From Aquisalimonas sp007126095 (GTDB lineage: Bacteria; Pseudomonadota; Gammaproteobacteria; Nitrococcales; Aquisalimonadaceae), in contig NZ_JBLWFT010000005.1 of assembly GCF_048323695.1 (NCBI RefSeq), forward strand, positions 124,001 to 188,000: a stretch of DNA of 64,000 nt. The letters are read 5' to 3'. The translations under genes and the position numbers were made by a program. The notes beneath the pieces were generated by a model. That model saw nothing but the letters and a program-made list of their open reading frames with translations. It had not been told where the DNA came from and did no database searches. Positions 38,742-47,345 of this stretch are shown here, piece by piece; position 1 is the stretch's first letter; every line of letters starts with the position of its first letter.

Positions 38742-41641
38742 GGCGTCGCCTCCGGGTTGTCGGCGTCCTGGCGAACGCCATCCGGGTCGTAGAAGGTCTC
38801 GGCGACCATCTCGCCGCGCACCAGCACATCGTCATCGGCGCGAATGGTTAGCGGCTCGTCGCTGTCGGCCAGTGCCCGGTCCACCATGGCCAGTCCGATG
38901 GGCTGACCGCGCGTGGGGCTCCGGGCGATGCTGGTCACGCGCCCGGCTATGTCACCGTTGCGGATGACCAGGTGACACTCCCGGGGCAGCGGGCCGGCGT
39001 GGTCCGGCGGGAGCACGAAACGCACCAGTCGCCGCTGCTCCTGACCCTTGAGATGGGCCAGCGCCGGGCGGCCGATGAAAAAGGGTTTCTTCAGGTGCAC
39101 CGCCCAGGGCATGGCCGCCTCGAACGGGTTGGTGAGGCCGTCGGTATCCTGGCCGACGATGATGTGGCCCTTCTCCAGGCGCAGCACGCGCTGCGCCTCG
39201 ACACCGAACGGGCGAATGCCGTGGGCAGCCCCCGCATCCAGCAGGGCGTGCCAGATGGTGGTCAGCGCCGCGGGCGTGGCGTGAATCTCGTAGCCCAGCT
39301 CGCCGACAAACCCCACGCGCACCAGCCGCGCCCAGTGGCCGCAGACGCGCGTGTCGCAGATGCCGAGCCGAGGCAGCGACGCCTCGCTCAGGTCCATGTC
39401 CACCAGCGGCTCCAGCACCCGGCGGCTCATGGGGCCGACCACGTTCAGGGCCCCCAGCTGCCCGGTCCGGTTCACCACGTGCACGTCCAGCCCCCACTCC
39501 AGCGCCTTGCGGGTGAGCGTCTGGTAGGTCGCCTCAGCGTGGCCGGAGGTGGCGGAGAGGTAGAAGTGGTCGTCGGCGAGACGCCCGGCCACGCCATCGT
39601 CCACGATGATGCCGGCGTCATCGACCATCAGCGCGTAGCGGGTGAGCCCCAGCCGGATGTTGCCCTTGCGCATGGTGTACGCGCCGTCCAGCAGTGTGGC
39701 GGCATCCGGCCCGAAGACCTCGAGCTTGCCCAGGGTTGAAACGTCGATGAGACCGACGCCGTTGCGCACCATGGCAACCTCGTCCGCGATGGCCGACGCG
39801 GCGTCCGCGCCGTAGTAAGCGGGCCGGCGCCATTCACCCGCCTCCATGAAGGTCGCACCCCGCTCCCGGTGCCAGTCCTGCATCGGGGTTTCCCGCTCCG
39901 GACGCATGCGCCGGCCGGCCAGGTCCTCCAGGCGCACGGGGTAGTACATGGGTCGGGCCGTGGTGGTGCCGGTGGCGTCGATGCCCTGATCCCGCAGACG
40001 CGCGAGAATGCGGATGGCGTTGAGGTTGGCGTGCTTGCCCTGGCTCGGCCCCATGCCCACGGTGGAGAAGCGCTTGAGCAGCTCGATGTTGTCGAACCCC
40101 TCGCGGGCCGCCTGCTCCAGATCCTTCAACTGCAGGTCTTCGTCGAAGTCGACGAAATTCCGGTCCTTCGGGTGGGGCACGATGGGCCACTGCGAGCCGT
40201 GGGGCACGGTATCCCGCTGCGGCACCACCGGCGGCACCGGCTCCCCGCGCAGCGCCGCCGTGAGCCGGCGCACCGCGTCCCCGGCGTCGGCGAGCTGCTG
40301 ACCGAGCGTGAACGCCCCGTTGACGCGCCCGGCGGGAACCACTGTCGACGGCCAGTCGGCCGGCACCGGCATGGCCAGGGTGTCGTCGTAGCGGAACGTC
40401 CCGCCCGACTGGTACAGCAGATGCCCGGCCGGCGCCCAGCCCACGCTCATGAGTACGCCGTCGCAGTGAATGGTCTCACCGGAGTCGGCGTCGCAGTTCC
40501 CGGCCTCATCCACGGGAGCGATGGTCACACCGGAAACCGCGTCGCTGCCGTGGGCGGCGTAGACCGTCCAGCCCCGGTAGACGGGGATGCCGGCGTCGGT
40601 GAGGCGGCGGGCGTCGGCCTCGGTCACACCCGGGCCGTGCGCCACCACCGCGGCGACGGTGACACCCGCCGCGGCCATCTGTTCCGCGGCCACCAGGCCC
40701 TCGCCGTTGGCGGCCTGCACCACGGCGCGCTCAAAGGGCAGCACACCGAATCGATGCAACAGTCGCTGCGCGCCCGAGGCGAGCATGACCCCCGGCAGGT
40801 CGTTGTTGTGGAACACCGCCGGCTGCTCGAGCACGCCGGTGGCGAGCACCACACCGCGGGCCCGTACCTTGATGATCCCCTCCGGCGCCGCCAGCGGTAT
40901 CCAGTGATCCGTGTAGCTCCCCAGGGCCACGGTGCTGGTCTGGACGGTGACACCCGGATGCCCCAGCACCCGCGCCACCAGGTCGTCCCTCTGCGTGTCG
41001 GCAATGGCGTCACCCAGCCACTGGTAGTCCAGGCTGCCGCCGATACGCGGGTTCTCGTCCGCCAGCAGCACGTCGAAGCCGGCGTCGGCGGCGTCGAGGG
41101 CAGCCCGCAGCCCGGCGGGCCCGGCGCCGATCACCAGCACATCGCAGTAGCCGTAGCGCTTGGCGCGGCGCCGCGGCGTCCAGGCGGTATCCACCCGACC
41201 CAGTCCGGCGCGCCGGCGGATAATGCGCTCCCAGAACGGGAACAGCGCGCGCGGGCGGTGGAACGCCTTGTAGTAGAAACCCACCGGCAGGAAGCGGCCG
41301 AACCGGTCCATGTGCCGGTCGGCGTCCTTCTCAAGGCTGCCGCGCACATTCACCGGGTCCGCGACCATGCCGTCAGTGACGGGGGTGACGTCGCCGCGCA
41401 CGTTGGTGTCCGCGTCGGTGGCGAACAGCGCGTTGACATCGTGGTTGGCCAGGGACACCGCACCGCGCGGGCGGTGGTACTTGAAACTGCGCCCCAGCAG
41501 CGAGACACCGCTGGCCAGCAGCGCCGAGGTAATGGTATCCCCAGGGTGCGCCGTGCAAGGGCGTCCCTCGAAGGTGAAGGACAGCGTCCGCGAGCGGTCG
41601 ATCCACTCCCGCGGCCCCGCCTCAGAGCGTCGGAATGGCAT
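38738..41641 (-). CDS. mgdC: N-methylglutamate dehydrogenase subunit C (sarcosine oxidase alpha-like, SoxA type)
   Basis: Large subunit (967 aa). The N-terminal ferredoxin-like domain (FTFEGRPCTAHPGDTITSAL) is followed by an NAD/FAD Rossmann domain (VLVIGAGPAGLRAALDAADA), then a C-terminal GCV_T folate domain from about residue 570 (RRMRPERETPMQDWHRERGA, later VGFVGELGYEIH). The folate domain captures the released methyl carbon as 5,10-methylene-THF. Overlaps both soxD-like (20 nt) and soxG-like (4 nt) genes. True sarcosine oxidase alpha has the same layout, so substrate is inferred from context. Confidence 0.82.
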   Translation of the reverse strand: MPFRRSEAGPREWIDRSRTLSFTFEGRPCTAHPGDTITSALLASGVSLLGRSFKYHRPRGAVSLANHDVNALFATDADTNVRGDVTPVTDGMVADPVNVRGSLEKDADRHMDRFGRFLPVGFYYKAFHRPRALFPFWERIIRRRAGLGRVDTAWTPRRRAKRYGYCDVLVIGAGPAGLRAALDAADAGFDVLLADENPRIGGSLDYQWLGDAIADTQRDDLVARVLGHPGVTVQTSTVALGSYTDHWIPLAAPEGIIKVRARGVVLATGVLEQPAVFHNNDLPGVMLASGAQRLLHRFGVLPFERAVVQAANGEGLVAAEQMAAAGVTVAAVVAHGPGVTEADARRLTDAGIPVYRGWTVYAAHGSDAVSGVTIAPVDEAGNCDADSGETIHCDGVLMSVGWAPAGHLLYQSGGTFRYDDTLAMPVPADWPSTVVPAGRVNGAFTLGQQLADAGDAVRRLTAALRGEPVPPVVPQRDTVPHGSQWPIVPHPKDRNFVDFDEDLQLKDLEQAAREGFDNIELLKRFSTVGMGPSQGKHANLNAIRILARLRDQGIDATGTTTARPMYYPVRLEDLAGRRMRPERETPMQDWHRERGATFMEAGEWRRPAYYGADAASAIADEVAMVRNGVGLIDVSTLGKLEVFGPDAATLLDGAYTMRKGNIRLGLTRYALMVDDAGIIVDDGVAGRLADDHFYLSATSGHAEATYQTLTRKALEWGLDVHVVNRTGQLGALNVVGPMSRRVLEPLVDMDLSEASLPRLGICDTRVCGHWARLVRVGFVGELGYEIHATPAALTTIWHALLDAGAAHGIRPFGVEAQRVLRLEKGHIIVGQDTDGLTNPFEAAMPWAVHLKKPFFIGRPALAHLKGQEQRRLVRFVLPPDHAGPLPRECHLVIRNGDIAGRVTSIARSPTRGQPIGLAMVDRALADSDEPLTIRADDDVLVRGEMVAETFYDPDGVRQDADNPEATP

Positions 41642-41894
41642 AGGCCACCTCCTCCGGCGGGACCACGCGCTCGATGCGATCGCTGAGGGTGTCGCGCTCC
41701 AGCACGAACCAGCGCGACGTGGGCCGGTGGAACCACCACTCCCGCAGCAGCGTCGGTGCGCCGCTGCGGTTGAAGGCGTGATCGGCCACGGCCGACAGCT
41801 CCGCCGCGTCCATGGGCGGCCGGCGCACCTCGCCGCCGTAGACGAACTCGCTCAGGGGCCGTGTGCCGATAACGGGACAATCAATCACTTTCAT
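41622..41894 (-). CDS. mgdB: N-methylglutamate dehydrogenase subunit B (sarcosine oxidase delta-like, SoxD type)
   Basis: 90-aa delta-like subunit. Sarcosine oxidase delta binds zinc through C-x2-C and H-x3-C. Here only C6 and H56 remain: the second Cys is I9 (CPVIG) and the last is S60 (HRPTSRWF). The rest of the family pattern is kept (RPLSEFVYGGE, RWFVLERDT). It sits 2 nt after the beta-like gene and overlaps the alpha-like gene. Confidence 0.8.
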   Translation of the reverse strand: MKVIDCPVIGTRPLSEFVYGGEVRRPPMDAAELSAVADHAFNRSGAPTLLREWWFHRPTSRWFVLERDTLSDRIERVVPPEEVAYAIPTL

Positions 41895-41896
41895 GG

Positions 41897-43138
41897 TCAG
41901 TGCCCCACGGATGCCGCACCCTTCTCGCCCACCAACTGGAAGTCGGCGAAGCGGTCGAAGCGGAACGGTTCGATGAGTTCATGGTTGCGCCCGGCGGCCA
42001 CGGTGGCGGCCATGGTCTGGCCGCTGATGGGTGTGGCCTTGAAGCCCCAGGTTCCCCAGCCCGCATCCAGGTAGAAGCCATCCAGTGGCGTCGTCCCCAT
42101 GATCGGGGCGAAGTCGGGGGTGAGATCGCTCATGCCCGCCCACTGCCGGTTGACCCGCAGACGGGCGGTGAACGGCAGCAGATCGATGAGCCGGTCCGCC
42201 AGCCCCTCGACGAACTCGAACGACGAGCGCGTGCTGTGCAGGGAGTACGGGTCCACCGCCGCACCCATGACCAGCTCGCCGCGGGACGACTGGCTCACGT
42301 ACACGTGCAGGCTGCCGGAGACCACGATGGTGTCGAGGAACGGCTTCACCGGTTCGGTGACGCACGCCTGCAGCGGGTAGATCTCGATGGGTGTGGGCAG
42401 GTCCACCATGGCGGTGATCCGCGGCGTGGAGCCGGCCACCATGGAGACCACCGCGTCGCAGTCGACGGCACCACGGTCGGTGTTCACTCCGGTGACCCGC
42501 CCGCCGGCGGTGCGAATACCGGTGACGCGCGTCTGCTGATGGATCTCCACCCCGCGGCTCGCCGCCGCCCGGCCATAGCCCCAGGCCACCGCGTCGTGCC
42601 GCGCCACCGCACCGGGCGCGTGGTAGAGCGCGCCCATCACCGGGTGGTTGCCACCGCATTCCAGATCGATGCCGGGCACGTCCGCCGCCACCGCCTCCGG
42701 GCCCACGACCCGGCTGTCGACGCCGTGGTGTCGGTTCACCTCGGCGCGCCAGCGCATGGTGCGCAGAGCCTCATCGGAGTGGGCCAGGGTGTAGTGGCCG
42801 CGGGTGGAGTAGAACAGGTTGATGTCCAGCTCCTCCGACAGCCCCTTGAACAGTTGCAGACTGGCGTCGTAGAAGCGGACCCCCTCGGGGGTGAGGTAGT
42901 TGGAGCGGATGATGGTCGTGTTGCGACCGGTGTTGCCGCCACCGAGATACCCCTGTTCCAGCACCGCCACGTTGGTGATGCCGTGCTCTTTCGCCAGGTA
43001 ATGGGCGCAGGCCAGGCCGTGGCCACCGCCGCCGATGATGACCACGTCGTAGCGGTCGCGCAGTTCGCCCTGCTCCGGGAAGAAGCGCGGTTCGCGCTCC
43101 CCTCCCAACAGGCCCTGTTTCAGCAGTCGCAGCGGCAT
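41897..43138 (-). CDS. mgdA: N-methylglutamate dehydrogenase subunit A (sarcosine oxidase beta-like, SoxB type)
   Basis: FAD-dependent amine oxidase subunit of the DAO family (413 aa). The Rossmann motif is YDVVIIGGGGHGLACAHYLA, with EQGYLGGGNTGRNTTIIRSNYLTPEG typical of SoxB. The C-terminal FAD contact is GWGTWGFKATPISG. It oxidises the N-methyl group of its substrate. It follows purU by 9 nt. It would be called sarcosine oxidase beta by homology alone. Confidence 0.83.
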   Translation of the reverse strand: MPLRLLKQGLLGGEREPRFFPEQGELRDRYDVVIIGGGGHGLACAHYLAKEHGITNVAVLEQGYLGGGNTGRNTTIIRSNYLTPEGVRFYDASLQLFKGLSEELDINLFYSTRGHYTLAHSDEALRTMRWRAEVNRHHGVDSRVVGPEAVAADVPGIDLECGGNHPVMGALYHAPGAVARHDAVAWGYGRAAASRGVEIHQQTRVTGIRTAGGRVTGVNTDRGAVDCDAVVSMVAGSTPRITAMVDLPTPIEIYPLQACVTEPVKPFLDTIVVSGSLHVYVSQSSRGELVMGAAVDPYSLHSTRSSFEFVEGLADRLIDLLPFTARLRVNRQWAGMSDLTPDFAPIMGTTPLDGFYLDAGWGTWGFKATPISGQTMAATVAAGRNHELIEPFRFDRFADFQLVGEKGAASVGH

Positions 43139-43147
43139 GGGCGGCTC

Positions 43148-44005
43148 CTACCCGAAGACGATGGTCTTGTTGCCGTGGAGGAGCACGCGGTCCTCCAGAT
43201 GGAAGCGCAGGCCACGCGCCAGCACCATCTTCTCCACGTCCCGGCCCAGACGAACCATGTCCTCGGTGGTGTTGTGGTGGTTCACGCGCACCACGTCCTG
43301 CTCGATGATCGGCCCGGCATCGAGCTCCGCGGTGGCGTAATGGCAGGTGGCGCCGATCAGCTTCACGCCGCGCTGCGCCGCCTGGTGATAGGGGCGGGCC
43401 CCGGCGAAGGACGGCAGGAAACTATGGTGGATGTTGATGATGCGCCCCGGATAACGCTCGCACAGGCGCTCCGGCAGGATCTGCATGTAGCGCGCCAGCA
43501 CCACGGTGTCGGCGGCGGTGTCCCGGATCAGTTCATCCAGCGTGGCAAAGGCGTTGTCGCGATCATCGGGCTTCACCGGCACGTGGTGATACGGGATGCC
43601 GTGCCACTCGACGAAACCGCGCAGATCCTCGTGGTTGGAGACCACGCAAGGAATCTCGAAGGGCAGCTCACCGCTGCGCCACCGGTACAGCAGGTCGGCC
43701 AGGCAGTGGCTCTGCCGGCTGACCATGAGCATGACGCGCTTGGGCACCTGGCTGTCCGTGAGCCGCCAGTCCATGCCGAAGCGCTCCGCCAGCGGCGCGA
43801 TGAGCGCCCGCAGGCCGTCCAGGTCGAAGGGCAGGCTGCTCGCCCGGATTTCGTAGCGCATGAAGAACCAGCCACTCTCTGCATCGGCGTACTGGTGCGC
43901 TTCGGTGATCCAGCCACCGTGCCCTGCCAGCGCGTCGGTGACCGCGGCGATGATGCCGACCTGGTCAGGACAGGACAGGGTCAGACGATAGCAGTAATCG
44001 GCCAC
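43148..44005 (-). CDS. purU: Formyltetrahydrofolate deformylase
   Basis: Hydrolyses 10-formyl-THF to THF and formate (285 aa). An N-terminal ACT domain (CYRLTLSCPDQVGIIAAVTDAL) precedes the formyltransferase domain with RIINIHHSFLPSFAGARPYHQA, carrying the catalytic N/H pattern, and HYATAELDAGPIIEQD. The start is GTG with GGGAG 7 nt upstream. It is first in the operon, where it can drain methylene/formyl-THF made by the MgdABCD complex and regenerate THF. No glyA is present, unlike typical sarcosine operons. Confidence 0.93.
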   Translation of the reverse strand: MADYCYRLTLSCPDQVGIIAAVTDALAGHGGWITEAHQYADAESGWFFMRYEIRASSLPFDLDGLRALIAPLAERFGMDWRLTDSQVPKRVMLMVSRQSHCLADLLYRWRSGELPFEIPCVVSNHEDLRGFVEWHGIPYHHVPVKPDDRDNAFATLDELIRDTAADTVVLARYMQILPERLCERYPGRIINIHHSFLPSFAGARPYHQAAQRGVKLIGATCHYATAELDAGPIIEQDVVRVNHHNTTEDMVRLGRDVEKMVLARGLRFHLEDRVLLHGNKTIVFG

Positions 44006-44024
44006 AAAGTTTCTCCCGGATTAA

Positions 44025-44065
44025 CAATATTTCACGACAGTATTGCAGGGCCGAGCCCCCGTCAA
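44025..44065 (-). promoter_or_regulatory. Promoter and candidate operator of the purU-mgd-gmaS-mgs operon
   Basis: Minus strand TTGACG (44060-44065), a 17-nt spacer, TACTGT (44037-44042). An inverted repeat CAATA-N11-TATTG (44025-44045) covers the -10 and start region, a suitable place for repressor binding. The rest of the 135-nt gap to the aldehyde dehydrogenase shows nothing else. Confidence 0.65.
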
Positions 44066-44140
44066 CCGCCGCATGCCGCCGCTCCGGAATGGTGCAAGCG
44101 CCCGATTACAGGGCATAAACGGGGAATGACGGCCGTCTGG

Positions 44141-45598
44141 CTACCGCGCCATGAACCGGTGGACCAGCCGCTGGATCACTCCGCCGTAAGGCGGGTACAT
44201 AAGGGCGGCACTGTTGATGCGGCCCTTGGCGAACACCGCTTTCTCATGGGAGAACGTGGCGAATCCGTAATGGCCGTGATAGCGCCCCATACCGGATGCT
44301 CCGACACCGCCGAACGGCAGGTTGTCCTGGGCCACGTGCAGCAGGGTGTCATTCAGGCACACGCCGCCGGAGTGGGTCTCCCGCAGCACGCGCTGCTGCC
44401 GGCTCCGGTCATGGCCGAAATAGTAGAGCGCCAGGGGCCTGGGCCTTCGGGCGACATGGGCGATCGCGGCGCCCAGATCCGGCACCGTGACGATGGGCAG
44501 AATCGGCCCGAACAGCTCCTCCTTCAGCACCCGGGCACCGTCCGGCGCATCCAGCACCAGGTGAGGCGCAAACCGGCGCCCGTCCGGGAGGCTCTCCCCG
44601 GCCGGAGTGATCGCCTCGATGCGCGCCCCTCTCTGCCGGGCGTCATCCAGCAGCTCCAGCAGGCGATCATGCTGGCGGTCATTGACGATGCTGGTGTAGT
44701 CGGGGTTGTCGCCAAGCCGGGGGTAGCGGCGGGCGACCGTGGTGCGGATGGCCGCCAGCAGCGCATCACGCCGCGCGGGAGTGCAGAGCACGTAATCCGG
44801 CGCGATGCAGGTCTGCCCGGCGTTGACCAGCTTGCCGAAGACCAGCCGGCTGGCCACCGCGGCGACATCCGCGTCATCGTCGACGATCACCGGCGACTTG
44901 CCGCCGAGTTCCAGCGTCACGGGCGTGAGATTGGGCGCTGCCGCGGCCATGACCTGGCGCCCCACGGCCGTGGACCCGGTGAACAGCAGGTGGTCGAACG
45001 GCAATGCGGCAAAGGCCTGACTCGCCAGCACCTCACCCTCGAACACTGCCACCTCGTCCGCGCTGAAGGCGGCGGCGAGCAGCTCACGCAGAACCGCGTT
45101 GGTGGCGGGCGTGAACTCGGAGAGCTTGAGCATGGCTCGGTTGCCGGCGGCCAGGGCACCGGTCAGCGGAGCCAGCGCGAGAAAGATCGGGTAGTTCCAC
45201 GGCACCATGATGCCCACCACGCCCAGGGGCTGAGGCACCACCTGCGCCCGGGCCGGCTGCATCAGCGGATGGGGCCAGCAGCGCTGGGGCCGCATCCAGC
45301 GGCGCACATGCCGGATGGCGTGGCGGAGGCCGGTGAGTGTCGGGACGATATCCGCCGTGGCCGTCTCGTGGGGTGACCGGCCGCCGAAGTCGGCGGAGAC
45401 GGCTTCAGTGAGCGCCTGCTCGTGGGCTTTCACCGCACGCCGCAACCGCTGCAGTGCATCCCGCCGTGTCGCGGCGTCCGGATAGGGCGCCGCCTGGAAG
45501 GCCGCCCGCTGCCTCTCCAGACACGCCGCCATGGCCGACGCCCCGGGCGGGGCTTGCGTCACCTTCTCGTCAACCGTCGGATGGGTTGCCGCAGTCAT
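44141..45598 (-). CDS. Coniferyl-aldehyde-dehydrogenase-like aldehyde dehydrogenase
   Basis: NAD(P)-dependent aldehyde dehydrogenase (485 aa) of the class that lacks the long N-terminus and ends in a membrane-proximal basic tail (YPPYGGVIQRLVHRFMAR). The catalytic Cys is in NAGQTCIAPDYVL, the Glu in TLELGGKSPVIVDDDAD, and the fold start is VVGIMVPWNYPIFLA. It follows the GMC alcohol dehydrogenase by 13 nt, so the pair likely oxidises an alcohol to an acid. Coniferyl, aliphatic or betaine-related substrates are all possible. The start at 45598 is chosen because upstream residues overlap the GMC gene. Confidence 0.88.
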   Translation of the reverse strand: MTAATHPTVDEKVTQAPPGASAMAACLERQRAAFQAAPYPDAATRRDALQRLRRAVKAHEQALTEAVSADFGGRSPHETATADIVPTLTGLRHAIRHVRRWMRPQRCWPHPLMQPARAQVVPQPLGVVGIMVPWNYPIFLALAPLTGALAAGNRAMLKLSEFTPATNAVLRELLAAAFSADEVAVFEGEVLASQAFAALPFDHLLFTGSTAVGRQVMAAAAPNLTPVTLELGGKSPVIVDDDADVAAVASRLVFGKLVNAGQTCIAPDYVLCTPARRDALLAAIRTTVARRYPRLGDNPDYTSIVNDRQHDRLLELLDDARQRGARIEAITPAGESLPDGRRFAPHLVLDAPDGARVLKEELFGPILPIVTVPDLGAAIAHVARRPRPLALYYFGHDRSRQQRVLRETHSGGVCLNDTLLHVAQDNLPFGGVGASGMGRYHGHYGFATFSHEKAVFAKGRINSAALMYPPYGGVIQRLVHRFMAR

Positions 45599-45611
45599 GG
45601 AGGACTCCCGT

Positions 45612-47255
45612 TCAGGCAATGGAGGCCAGCCGCCGGGCCGGCGCGCCGGACGCCTCGCCATTGCGTATCAGTTCCGCGGCCCGCTCCGCCACGGCGGTCA
45701 CGGGCGCGTTGGTATTGCCACTGACCAGCCGCGGAAACACCGAGGCATCCACGACCCGCAGCCCCTCCAGGCCGTGCACGCGCAGCGCCGGGTCCACCAC
45801 GCTGTCGCTGTCACGCCCCATGCGGCATGTCCCCACCGGGTGGTAGATGGTCTCGGCATGGGCCGCCACGTATCGCCGCAGCGCGGCCCGCCCCTGAACG
45901 CCGGGCCCCGGATCCAGCTCCATCTGGCCGATCTCCCGCAGGGGCGCGGCGGCGAGAATCTCCCGTGCATGCTCCAGGCCGTCCACCAGCCGCTCCAGGT
46001 CGTCCGGGGCTGCCAGGTAGTCGGGATCGATCCGCGGTGGCGCGGCCGGATCGGATGAGGACAACCCCACCCGCCCGCGACTGGCCGGGCGCAGATGGCA
46101 GGTGCGCAGGGTGTAGCCGTAGCCGGTCATGGTCCGCCACAGAGAGAGTCCGTGGTTGTCCTCGATGGCCGGGATGAAATGCATCTGCAGGTCGGGCGTC
46201 GCGCAGTCCGGACGACTGGCCAGAAACCCGCCCGCCTCGGCAACGTTCGAGCACAACTCGCCCCGGCGGTGGCGAACGTACTCCCACACCGCCCGCACAC
46301 CACGCGGGAGATAGGACGGGTGGAACGACAGACCGCGGCGATCGCGGCTGCGCCAGATGACGCTCACGTCCAGGTGGTCCTGCAGATTGGCGCCGACGCC
46401 GGACAGGGGATGGCGCACGGCAACACCGGCGCGCTCCAGTTCGAACGGGTCGCCGATGCCGGAGAGCTGCAGGATCTGCGGGGTGTTCACGGCGCCGGCG
46501 GCCAGCACCACCTCGCCATGCGCCCGCAGGGTGCGCTCCCGGCCGCGGCGACGGTAACGCACGCCGGTGACGCGATGCCCCTGCAGCTCCAGGCTCTGCA
46601 CATGGGCGCCGGTGATCACCTGCAGGTTGGGCCGCTCCAGGGCCGGTCGCAGGTACGCCCAGGCGTTGCTGCAGCGGCGGCCATCCTCCTGCATCACGTG
46701 GTACAGCCCGACCCCGGCCTGCTCCGCGCCGTTGAAATCGGTATTGGCTGGATGGCCGGCGTTCACCGCAGCCTCGATGAACGCCTGACTGAGCGGGTTG
46801 ACGCAGCATAGCGGCTCGACCGACAGCGGCCCGTCAGCGCCGTGCCAGGCGTCTGCGCCGTCGGCGAAGCGCTCGGAGGCCCGGAACCAGGGCAGCAGTG
46901 TCGACCAGTTCCAGCCGTCGGCGCCGTCCGCCTCCCAGGCGTCGTAATCCGCCGGCTGGCCCCGGGTGTAGCACATGGCGTTGATGGCGCTGCTGCCGCC
47001 CAGGGTCCGGCCCCGGGGCCAGAACAGGCGGCGACCGTCGAGGCGCGCCTGCGGCACGGTGTAGTAGGCCCAGTTGAAACGGCGGCTGCGCATCATGCCT
47101 GTGATGCCCATGGGCACACGGATCAGCGGATGCCAGTCCGACGGCCCCGCCTCCAGCAGACACACGCGCACGTCGGGATCCGCACTCAGGCGGTTGGCCA
47201 GCACGCAGCCCGCCGATCCACCGCCGACGATGATGTAGTCCACCTGCCCGCTCAC
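45612..47255 (-). CDS. GMC-family alcohol dehydrogenase (choline dehydrogenase-like)
   Basis: FAD-dependent GMC oxidoreductase (547 aa). The FAD motif is DYIIVGGGSAGCVLANRLSA, followed by LFWPRGRTLGGSSAINAMCY and the second GMC signature near GAVNTPQILQLSGIGD. The C-terminal catalytic His is in ETIYHPVGTCRMG, and NTNAPVTAVAERAAELI ends the protein. The start is GTG. It resembles BetA and AlkJ. There is no betB or betI beside it, so choline is unproven. It pairs with the aldehyde dehydrogenase downstream. Confidence 0.88.
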   Translation of the reverse strand: MSGQVDYIIVGGGSAGCVLANRLSADPDVRVCLLEAGPSDWHPLIRVPMGITGMMRSRRFNWAYYTVPQARLDGRRLFWPRGRTLGGSSAINAMCYTRGQPADYDAWEADGADGWNWSTLLPWFRASERFADGADAWHGADGPLSVEPLCCVNPLSQAFIEAAVNAGHPANTDFNGAEQAGVGLYHVMQEDGRRCSNAWAYLRPALERPNLQVITGAHVQSLELQGHRVTGVRYRRRGRERTLRAHGEVVLAAGAVNTPQILQLSGIGDPFELERAGVAVRHPLSGVGANLQDHLDVSVIWRSRDRRGLSFHPSYLPRGVRAVWEYVRHRRGELCSNVAEAGGFLASRPDCATPDLQMHFIPAIEDNHGLSLWRTMTGYGYTLRTCHLRPASRGRVGLSSSDPAAPPRIDPDYLAAPDDLERLVDGLEHAREILAAAPLREIGQMELDPGPGVQGRAALRRYVAAHAETIYHPVGTCRMGRDSDSVVDPALRVHGLEGLRVVDASVFPRLVSGNTNAPVTAVAERAAELIRNGEASGAPARRLASIA

Positions 47256-47345
47256 GCCGCGTTTCCCCTTCCGATATCGCCGCGTCCGGCAGCGGCCGTG
47301 GTTCCAGTGTACGTCACCGCCCGGACCGCGGATTGAATCAGGCGG

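Noticed and set aside
41900..45376. A 1158-codon open frame on the plus strand across several minus-strand genes
   Set aside because: It is antisense to mgdA, purU and the aldehyde dehydrogenase, with a His/Gly/Val/Asp-rich composition and no domain. It arises from GC-rich third positions. The same holds for long plus-strand frames at 9963-11870, 13749-15683, 18505-20763 and 36321-38252.
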